Positions 1-6,549 of a stretch of DNA of 13,847 bases are shown piece after piece. The number at the start of each line of letters is the position of its first letter. Positions within the stretch are counted from its first letter, which is position 1. Location: the NCBI GenBank assembly GCA_002171315.2, contig NHFS02000006.1:1-13847 (forward strand). Reading direction: 5' to 3'. Under the pieces are notes generated by a model. That model saw only the letters and a list, made by a program, of their open reading frames with translations. It was not told where the DNA came from and searched no databases. A program made the position numbers and the translations under genes. Origin of the DNA: Euryarchaeota archaeon TMED117. Lineage in GTDB: Archaea > Thermoplasmatota > Poseidoniia > Poseidoniales > Poseidoniaceae.

Positions 1-2032
1 CAACAGTATTCAGATTTCTCTCGAGACCATCAATAATCTTCAAATTTTGATAGGGATCATCATTCGTGGGATCATTATCTTGCTGGTTGCCAGTTACATT
101 TGCATGCACCAAGACCATTCCGATTTGACCAGCATTGAATTCTTCGCTGTACTGCTTCATCTTAATGACGGGTTGCTCTCCTTCAGGAGCCATACCGAGC
201 AAATCGATGTTCTCTTCGACGTTAGCTTGTCCAAGTGTAGATGAAATGAGTACGAGGAAGACGAAAAACGCAATCACGCTTTTGTTTCGCTTCATTGGAA
301 TATCTACAGCAGCATCAAAAACTTTCAACGGCGGATGCTTTGGTTTACGTAAATCTAAGATCAGCGTGAGATTAGGAACCATGAACATCGTAAGTATATA
401 CACTACCACAATGCCACCAGATAGTGCAATCCCCACGGTCTGAATAGGTGCCATCGGCGTAAATATAAGCGAAATGAAACCAATAACTGTAGTAACGGCA
501 GATAAGAATACTGCACGCCCTGTTGACTTCATTGAAGCCCGCATCTTTTGACTCCGACTTCCATCCTCTTCGGCATACCTATTCGTAATGTGTAAACCGT
601 ATGAAACACCTAACGCAAGAAGAATTGGACCGACAATAATCACTGTCATCGTCACTTCATAATTCGTTGCACCGATGATTCCCAGCGTCCAAAATACAGC
701 GCAAAGAGTTGGTAAACCAGCGATAATTACGACCTTCATCCCTTGAATTGGTCGAATACCCGAAATACCTGCCTGCAATAAATCTGAGTGGAAGACAAAC
801 AAACCTATAGCGACTAAAACAACAGCCAGAGGAAAGATTTCCCAAAACAGACGGAATGAAAATTCGGTAACCGAATTGGTAATCGGAATCGGGCCAGTCA
901 ATGTCATTGAAACACCAAGACTTTTGACACCTCTTTCTTTTTGATCAGCGGTTAATTCTCCCCAAACACAAACACCTTCTTCAGGTACAGGATTACCATT
1001 CGCATCGAATTCACAAGGACGTTCCATCATAGAAATATTATCGAGTCGACTTTGAGTTTTTTCAATAATATCCTTTGGCTCTATTTGATAAGAATCAACA
1101 GCAACCGCCATAATCGCTCGATCAAGGAGAAGATCTTCACCTTCCAAGCACCCATTATCATCGGCACCTTCAGCATTAGGCTCTGCACTGCATACATTCG
1201 TGTTGCGTGCAAGTTTATCTAAACCAGGTGTGGGAGAACCGTCATTTTCATACATTTCACCTATGATAAGATCAATCGTGGTCTGAGTTGGTATCTCATA
1301 TCCACCTGCAAACTGGTCATCGCCCGCACTTATTGCATTATTCACGCTCTCTGCAAATCCTTCACAAACATCATCCAATGTAGGACATTGTTGACCTAAT
1401 TGTGTGATGAATGCCTCTCGAATTCGAGGCAAACTTGAATTGATTTCTTTCAGAACCGTGGAAATTGAAAGAATGTAAATAATTTCATCACTTTCATTAT
1501 CTGATACAAAGGGATTGATTGCTTTTTCAACGAAACTGATTTCTTGTAAAATTCGTTGATCCGTAATGTTGTTGTTGTTGGATTCAATATAGATAACCAT
1601 GACATTGGTCGTCCAATCTTCTTCAACCAATTCAATGAGTTGCTTAACTTCACTGCCTTCAGGAAGATATACTTCCATGTCACCATTAACATTCAATGCA
1701 GGTTTATCCGGATCGTCATCAAATCGTGTATCATCAAGGAATCCAGATGTTGTAACAAAGTAAACTGTTATCATCAAGAAAAGTGCCACAGTCGCTATTG
1801 GAAAACGTGTAATAACTCCAGTTGCACCAGATCGTTGCCATTCACGTTTGAGTCGCTTCGGTGCATCAAGAACTGCTTCAACGGCCTTTTTTGGATCAAA
1901 ATCCCTTACTCTTGCTGAAATATCGACGGATGCGAGTTTCATTTTGGACTTGCTATAGTCTGTGATAGCCTGAATTCTTCCGACGTCCGTCTCCGAACTA
2001 GGAATTTTATCCGGTTTCGCATCATCGGCCAT
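1..2032 (-). CDS. RND superfamily (MMPL/HAE3-like) exporter, partial: C-terminal part lies beyond the left edge
   Basis: Reading the minus strand from an ATG at 2032 gives 677 residues with no stop before the window edge. A cytoplasmic N-terminal stretch of about 75 residues is followed by TM1 (about 76-97). A large extracytoplasmic loop (about 98-395) contains Cys at 216, 223, 281, 295, 340 and 355. Five TM segments follow (about 396-414, 432-454, 461-485, 505-524 and 530-559), then TM7 (about 585-603) and the start of a second loop. This TM1 / loop / TM2-6 / TM7 / loop order is the RND pattern, and the TM4 segment ending GLHITNRYAEE matches MMPL/HAE3-type proteins. Such proteins use ion gradients to export lipids or hydrophobic compounds; the substrate here cannot be told. 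A second in-frame ATG at 1942 would shorten the N-terminus by 30 residues. I prefer 2032 because the 30 extra residues read as a normal acidic, soluble leader. The gene is divergent from valS. Confidence 0.88.
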   Translation of the reverse strand, partial: MADDAKPDKIPSSETDVGRIQAITDYSKSKMKLASVDISARVRDFDPKKAVEAVLDAPKRLKREWQRSGATGVITRFPIATVALFLMITVYFVTTSGFLDDTRFDDDPDKPALNVNGDMEVYLPEGSEVKQLIELVEEDWTTNVMVIYIESNNNNITDQRILQEISFVEKAINPFVSDNESDEIIYILSISTVLKEINSSLPRIREAFITQLGQQCPTLDDVCEGFAESVNNAISAGDDQFAGGYEIPTQTTIDLIIGEMYENDGSPTPGLDKLARNTNVCSAEPNAEGADDNGCLEGEDLLLDRAIMAVAVDSYQIEPKDIIEKTQSRLDNISMMERPCEFDANGNPVPEEGVCVWGELTADQKERGVKSLGVSMTLTGPIPITNSVTEFSFRLFWEIFPLAVVLVAIGLFVFHSDLLQAGISGIRPIQGMKVVIIAGLPTLCAVFWTLGIIGATNYEVTMTVIIVGPILLALGVSYGLHITNRYAEEDGSRSQKMRASMKSTGRAVFLSAVTTVIGFISLIFTPMAPIQTVGIALSGGIVVVYILTMFMVPNLTLILDLRKPKHPPLKVFDAAVDIPMKRNKSVIAFFVFLVLISSTLGQANVEENIDLLGMAPEGEQPVIKMKQYSEEFNAGQIGMVLVHANVTGNQQDNDPTNDDPYQNLKIIDGLERNLNTV

Positions 2033-2165
2033 GTTGCAACCTGCCCCCCCCTCACCACCGACATTGAAAGGATTGCCGTTACTTTGTGAGGGAACCGTTC
2101 AATAACAAATATCCTGACGGCGAGTCGGACCCCCCCGGTAACTGGGGGTTGGGCCGGTGTAAACA
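2033..2165. promoter_or_regulatory. Divergent intergenic region between the exporter and valS, with AT-rich core and C-tracts
   Basis: This 133-base gap must hold the promoters of two divergent genes. An AT-rich core at about 2099-2113 (caataacaaatatcc) is the only TATA-like stretch. It could serve valS (ATG about 53 bases downstream) and, on the other strand as ATATTTGTT, the exporter. A run of eight C (2044-2051) lies just upstream of the exporter start, and a run of seven C (2130-2136) lies upstream of valS. No transcription start can be fixed from sequence alone, so the promoter reading is an inference. Confidence 0.35.
2130..2148 (+). repeat. GC-rich hairpin 18 bases upstream of valS
   Basis: A C-run followed by ggtaact and then five G can fold as a stem of five C-G pairs, one G-U and one G-C, closed by a three-base loop (taa). 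The hairpin ends 17 bases before the valS ATG. There is no T-run after it in either direction, so it does not look like a classical terminator. It could be a 5' leader structure of valS, or DNA-level structure near the promoter. Confidence 0.45.
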
Positions 2166-4628
2166 ATGAGTGCTCCAAGACTACCAGAAAAGCGATGGTC
2201 AATTGACCTTGAGAAGAAAATACAAGAGGAACACTATGCTGACTCTGAGTCCTATCAGCAACGTTATGGATTCAAACCATCGAGTGGAAAACCATTGTTC
2301 GTTATCGATACACCACCACCTTATCCATCTGGTACATGGCACATCGGAGCAGTTGCTCAATATTCGATGATCGATGTCATAGCCCGTTCCCAACGATTGC
2401 TCGGTAAAGAAGTGTATTTTCCATGGGGTGTCGACAGAAACGGAATCAACATTGAATTTACTGTGGAGAAGAACACAAAAAGAAAGATGAAAACATACGG
2501 TCGAGAAGAGTTTCTTAACTTGTGCCGTGAAACAATTGAAACGTTCACTCAAGCGATGAGAAAAACTGCAGCAAGAGTCGGATTATCATGCGATTTTGCA
2601 GCTGAATACCTAACAGATGCTCCTGATTATCGAGCAGTCACACAGTCTATCTTCATCGACTTATTCAAAAAAGGAGACATCATTGAAGATCTGCGGCCAA
2701 ACATCTACGATCCAGTAGAAGGTACAACCATTGCTGATGCTGAAGTTGAGCGTATTTCGAGGAATACCAAACTGGTTGATGTGAAATGGCAAACTGAATC
2801 TGGTGAAGAACTAATCATTTCAACAACACGTCCAGAGATGATTTGTGCATGTGGTGTTGTTGTTGTTCATCCAGATGATGATAGATACAAACATCTTGTT
2901 GGTAAGAAAGCAATTTTACCGATGCCCGTGAATGGTAGAGAGACGACTGTTGAAATTCAAACTCATCCATCTGTTAAGTCAGAATTCGGCAGCGGTATTT
3001 TGATGGTTTGTTCGTTTGGAGATCAGAATGACGTTTCCGTTTTTAGAGAACTTGGATTGACTCCTTTCCAAGCAATTGATTTGGACGGTTGCATGACAGA
3101 TATTTCCGCAGAACTTGCAGGAATGCCTGTCATAGAAGCACGAGTTAAAGCAACAGAACTATTGGAGAGTGCTGGAAAAATTTCACAAATTGAAGAGCGT
3201 TCGCAAGAAATTCCAGTTTCTGAACGTGGAAAGAATCCGGTTGAAATTATACTTCTCAAAGAATGGTATGTTCGACAAACCCATATTCAAGATCGAATGC
3301 GAGAACATATTGATGAAATTGAATTTCATCCTCCAAGGAACAGACAATTTTTACTCGATTGGATGGATAACATCAGCATAGATTGGCCGATCTCAAGACG
3401 ACGATGGTATCATACAGAGATTCCTATTTGGTATTCTGAAGATGAACGATACATCGTCGTGCCTCCATCTGGAAATTACGTTCAACCATGGAAAGACCAG
3501 CCTCCTTCAAACTCTCGTGTTCTCGATCGGGAATCCCGAGATGATGTTGGCTCGTTTAGTGAAATGAAGGATACACTTGGGGCGATACGTGGCGAAGAGA
3601 AAGTGTTTGACACATGGATGGATTCATCAAATTCAAATCTCTTCGTAAGTGGATACTTAAATCACCCAGAGGTCTTCGAAAAAGCATTCCCAACAGCATT
3701 GAGGCCTCAAGGAAAGGAGATTGTTCGAACATGGTTGTACTATACATTGCTAAAGTCGACACTGCTCTTAGACAAACCTGGATTCCAGCATGTCTGGATT
3801 GATGGTCTTGGAATGGATCCATGGGGTAGAAAAATGTCGAAATCACTCGGCAATGGTATTGATGCAGACAGTGTTCTCGAATGTGGTGCTGGGGGGCGCA
3901 CAGGTTCTTGGAAAGTCAAAGGCCCAAGCGGTTCGGTTAGCCTCAAAGCCAACAAAATAGGAAGCGAGTGTTTCAGATTGTGGAAAGCATGTGAAGCCCA
4001 AGTGGGAGATGATTTCCATATCAACCCAGAAGAAATTGAAGCCAAATATTTCGGCGTCCTTACAAAACTGTTCAACGTTGCACGATTTGCAAGCCAATTC
4101 GAAATGCCAGAAGAGGAGCCTAATACAGCCTTCCCAGTAGAAGATCGATGGATTCGTTCCGAATTTTCAGCAACTATGAACAGTGTAGAATCTTCATGGA
4201 ACAACCTCGATATTTACACAGCAACACAAGCACTCAAAACCTTTGGCACTGGAGTATTGCCATCACACTGGCTTGAAATGGCGAAAACTCGACTCTATGA
4301 TGGAGACATACATGCAGCATGGACGATTCATTCAATTTTGAAAGATTTCCTAGCAGCCTTTAGCCCAGTTTGTCCGTTCTTTTGTCATCATATTTCGATG
4401 ACACTCTATGGAGAAAGTTCAGTCGATGTTGATCAATTCCCTCTTCAAGGTGCAATTGATGAAGACCTCAACAGTCTAACGCCAGAAATTGAAGCTTTCA
4501 ACAGTGAAGTTTGGAAGACAAAAAAGGAGCAAGGCCTATCACTCAACGCTGAAATCGAAGGAGTCGTTATTCCTCAATCGCTTGAAGAGTTCAATGGGAC
4601 ATTATCACGGATGCACAAGTTACTCTGA
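2166..4628 (+). CDS. valS: Valine--tRNA ligase, archaeal type
   Basis: Cytoplasmic class I aminoacyl-tRNA synthetase that charges tRNA-Val with valine. The 820-residue protein has the PPPYPSG motif before the first ATP signature, which reads HIGA (59-62) instead of HIGH. It is followed by VDRNG and then the editing (CP1) domain containing the STTRPE segment. The second signature is a perfect KMSKS (556-560), preceded by DTWMDSS and RPQGKEIVRTW, which are typical of ValS rather than IleS or LeuS. From memory, WHIGA together with DRNG resembles ValS of Crenarchaeota and Thaumarchaeota rather than halophile or bacterial forms. About 25 residues rich in Gly, Ser and Lys (576-600) interrupt the usual 'YGAD..R.W' turn just after KMSKS. 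The C-terminus is an anticodon-binding helical domain without a long bacterial coiled-coil tail. The ATG at 2166 puts the N-terminal segment at normal length. The 3' end overlaps dinB by 9 bases, tail to tail. Confidence 0.95.
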   Translation: MSAPRLPEKRWSIDLEKKIQEEHYADSESYQQRYGFKPSSGKPLFVIDTPPPYPSGTWHIGAVAQYSMIDVIARSQRLLGKEVYFPWGVDRNGINIEFTVEKNTKRKMKTYGREEFLNLCRETIETFTQAMRKTAARVGLSCDFAAEYLTDAPDYRAVTQSIFIDLFKKGDIIEDLRPNIYDPVEGTTIADAEVERISRNTKLVDVKWQTESGEELIISTTRPEMICACGVVVVHPDDDRYKHLVGKKAILPMPVNGRETTVEIQTHPSVKSEFGSGILMVCSFGDQNDVSVFRELGLTPFQAIDLDGCMTDISAELAGMPVIEARVKATELLESAGKISQIEERSQEIPVSERGKNPVEIILLKEWYVRQTHIQDRMREHIDEIEFHPPRNRQFLLDWMDNISIDWPISRRRWYHTEIPIWYSEDERYIVVPPSGNYVQPWKDQPPSNSRVLDRESRDDVGSFSEMKDTLGAIRGEEKVFDTWMDSSNSNLFVSGYLNHPEVFEKAFPTALRPQGKEIVRTWLYYTLLKSTLLLDKPGFQHVWIDGLGMDPWGRKMSKSLGNGIDADSVLECGAGGRTGSWKVKGPSGSVSLKANKIGSECFRLWKACEAQVGDDFHINPEEIEAKYFGVLTKLFNVARFASQFEMPEEEPNTAFPVEDRWIRSEFSATMNSVESSWNNLDIYTATQALKTFGTGVLPSHWLEMAKTRLYDGDIHAAWTIHSILKDFLAAFSPVCPFFCHHISMTLYGESSVDVDQFPLQGAIDEDLNSLTPEIEAFNSEVWKTKKEQGLSLNAEIEGVVIPQSLEEFNGTLSRMHKLL

Positions 4629-5768
4629 TTCGTCAATACCATCCAATGTCATTTGGCGGTGATCGATTTCTTCGAGTTGACCTAAACGAAATCCTACAAG
4701 GCGTATGTTTTGTTCTTGATTTACGTTCTGTGCGAAAAGACGTCGGACTTGCCGTAGGAACACATCTGTATCATCCATTGCAACAGGAATAGATCGACCG
4801 TGAGTATGCGTTTCAAATCCAGTATATCGTAACTTCACTTCAGCAAGCCTACCTGCAATACCTTCCTCTCTCGCTTTTTCCATGACCCTACTCGTCAGAT
4901 TTTCAAGGACTTCTAAAACAACTTCATGATTCGATTGATCAATTGGAAAGGTACGCTCTTTTCCAATGGAACGGCGAGAACGGATTGGACTTACCTCGTT
5001 TGATGTCGTTCCTTCTACAACACGAAGGAGCCATGAAGCAAATCGTTCAGAAGTCATTCTCGCTAGAGCGAGTTCTCCTAGTTCCGAAGCTTCATCGACG
5101 GTTGTAATACCCCATTCAGCTAATCTATTGGCCGTTTTTGGCCCAATCCCAGGCACTTCACGTACTGAACGTTGTTGAAAGAACGACGTGATTTCATCCG
5201 GTAGCACACGATGTATTCCATTTGGTTTGTTTACTTCAGAAGACATTTTCGCAACAACTCGAGTAGAACCAATTCCAAAGGAAGCGGTCAGGCCAACTGA
5301 ATCGGTAATTTCGTTCTGAATTCTTCGTGCGAGTCCTAGTGCTTCATCCCAGTCTCCCTTCGTATAATCGGTTATGTCGAGATATGCCTCATCGATGCTT
5401 GCCTGTTCAAATTTATCAGCAAATTTTCGCAAAATCTTCATGACACGTCGAGATGCCATCGAATACAATGAACGAGTCCCTCTGATATATCGACCAGGGC
5501 CATATGGGCTCCCTGGGCATCGTCGCCATGCTTCTGTAATGGGCATAGCCGAACGCACCCCATAGGTTCGAGCAGCATAATTACAGGTCGAAACAATACC
5601 TCTTCCTCGACCTTGTTGCGGGTCCGATCCGATGATCAACGGTTGATCCTCTGGAAAGCCATGATGAAGCATTTCAACCGACGCAAAAAAAGCATCTAAG
5701 TCACAATGAATCAGAATTCGTTGCTCGCTCACAATGCAAGATAAATGCCGAAGGTGTTTGAAATTCAT
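4620..5768 (-). CDS. dinB: Y-family DNA polymerase IV (DinB/Dpo4-like)
   Basis: Translesion DNA polymerase that copies past damaged bases with low fidelity. All catalytic residues are present: D23 in DLDAFFASVE, and D126 and E127 in SIDEAYLD. F28 sits at the steric-gate position that excludes ribonucleotides. A helix-hairpin-helix segment (VPGIGPKTANRL, about 205-216) in the thumb is followed by a little-finger domain (about 260-365). The C-terminus has QMTLDGI (372-378), a weak match to the PCNA-binding PIP box, which lacks the final aromatic pair. At 382 residues it is a normal length for the family. The ATG at 5768 gives about 15 residues more N-terminal sequence than usual. A GTG at 5732 (giving VSEQRILIHCDLD) is a plausible alternative start. 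The gene converges on valS and is divergent from the RadA-like gene, so it may share a control region with it. It appears functional, unlike bacterial ImuB, which has lost catalysis. Confidence 0.95.
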   Translation of the reverse strand: MNFKHLRHLSCIVSEQRILIHCDLDAFFASVEMLHHGFPEDQPLIIGSDPQQGRGRGIVSTCNYAARTYGVRSAMPITEAWRRCPGSPYGPGRYIRGTRSLYSMASRRVMKILRKFADKFEQASIDEAYLDITDYTKGDWDEALGLARRIQNEITDSVGLTASFGIGSTRVVAKMSSEVNKPNGIHRVLPDEITSFFQQRSVREVPGIGPKTANRLAEWGITTVDEASELGELALARMTSERFASWLLRVVEGTTSNEVSPIRSRRSIGKERTFPIDQSNHEVVLEVLENLTSRVMEKAREEGIAGRLAEVKLRYTGFETHTHGRSIPVAMDDTDVFLRQVRRLFAQNVNQEQNIRLVGFRLGQLEEIDHRQMTLDGIDESE

Positions 5769-5841
5769 CCTTCACTTTCATAGCACCCCCTGCGAAAGGT
5801 AACCCTACTGTCTTCGCCGGACAACAATACTTGGTGTTCTA
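5769..5841. promoter_or_regulatory. Short divergent gap between dinB and the RadA-like gene
   Basis: The 73 bases between the two start codons must contain both promoters, unless the transcripts start inside the neighbouring genes. No convincing TATA box is visible. A GCGAA/TTCGC inverted pair (5792-5796 and 5813-5817) is centred almost exactly in the gap, but five-base arms are close to chance. Shared control of the two genes is an inference from their arrangement. Confidence 0.3.
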
Positions 5842-6549
5842 ATGAAGGGTATTGAAGCGATAAAAGAAAATTCAATTTCAGACAAGCATCTCATCAACAA
5901 CAGAGGCATAACATGGATCGAAGGACCTGGTTATTTCGGTAAAGAAATACGATTTCTCGCTCAAGAATCAACTGCTTTTTTATTGAGTGAAAACAAAGCA
6001 GTTCATTGGATTGATGGCGCACATAGATTCAATCCAAGTACCTTTTTTGAGCCCTTGCGAAATCGAGATTGCGGTCTCGAAGAAGGTTTACGAAGGCTCT
6101 ACATTGGACGGGGTTTTACTCTTCATCAATTGCACGCATTGATTCTTCGTGTACATCAAGAAACGATGCTAACAGGTGCTTCTTTGGTAGTTGTTGACGG
6201 GTTACTTGCAATGTTTCTTGATGAGCAAATACGGCGATATGAGGGTCGGGCAATACTTCGTAACTGCTTGCAATCATTGCAGAAGTTATCCGAACATTGT
6301 GCTGTAATCGTTATCGATGGACATGCAATAAGCATACTTCATCAGCGATTAAAATCCGTATTAGAACTACATGCAGATAAGCATCTATGCGGTTATTGGC
6401 AAACCAAGAGAAAGAAGATTTTGATTCTCAAAAACACTGCAGATTCTGCGACAATATTACACCTACTTCCGAAGCAAAAAGATGAAGCGCAATCGAGGCT
6501 TGAATCTTTTACATCCACTGATCAAGTCGAACAACACCGACTTCTGTAA
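5842..6549 (+). CDS. RadA/RecA-fold protein with degenerate Walker A (RadA paralogue)
   Basis: The 235-residue protein follows the RecA/RadA core order. A Walker A-like loop GPGYFGKE (28-35) keeps Gly and Lys but has Glu where Ser or Thr normally binds Mg-ATP. A strand with WIDGAHRFNPS (56-66) matches the RadA segment that reads like 'YIDTEGTFRPE'. A Walker B strand SLVVVD ends at D119, and it is followed by a helix resembling the RadA 'GRGTLAERQQKLN' stretch. It lacks the N-terminal helix-hairpin-helix domain of true RadA and ends in a polar tail (about 211-235). ATP hydrolysis is therefore doubtful. It could be a structural RecA-like partner, as ImuA is in bacteria, or a RadB-type regulator of recombination. 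It is divergent from dinB and overlaps the 3' end of the PolB2-like gene by 41 bases. The assignment to the RecA superfamily is good; the role is inferred from neighbours. Confidence 0.75.
   Translation: MKGIEAIKENSISDKHLINNRGITWIEGPGYFGKEIRFLAQESTAFLLSENKAVHWIDGAHRFNPSTFFEPLRNRDCGLEEGLRRLYIGRGFTLHQLHALILRVHQETMLTGASLVVVDGLLAMFLDEQIRRYEGRAILRNCLQSLQKLSEHCAVIVIDGHAISILHQRLKSVLELHADKHLCGYWQTKRKKILILKNTADSATILHLLPKQKDEAQSRLESFTSTDQVEQHRLL

Noticed and set aside
135..443. Plus-strand open frame of 102 codons inside the exporter gene
   Set aside because: It is antisense to well-conserved TM segments of the exporter, and its composition is shadow-like.
2121..2165. GC-rich stretch before valS as a tRNA or a T-box-like leader
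   Set aside because: It is too short, has no T-loop or anticodon-arm pattern, and T-boxes are not known from archaea.
1939..2202. Minus-strand open frame of 87 codons across the exporter-valS gap
   Set aside because: It overlaps both the exporter start (other frame) and the valS start, and it reads through the C-runs and hairpin with no recognisable protein pattern.
3556..4204. Long minus-strand open frames inside valS
   Set aside because: They lie opposite the KMSKS region and adjoining conserved parts of valS, and show no independent protein signature.
5792..5817. GCGAA/TTCGC inverted pair as an operator shared by dinB and the RadA-like gene
   Set aside because: The arms are only five bases and 16 apart, which is expected by chance in a gap of this size, although it is centred in the gap.
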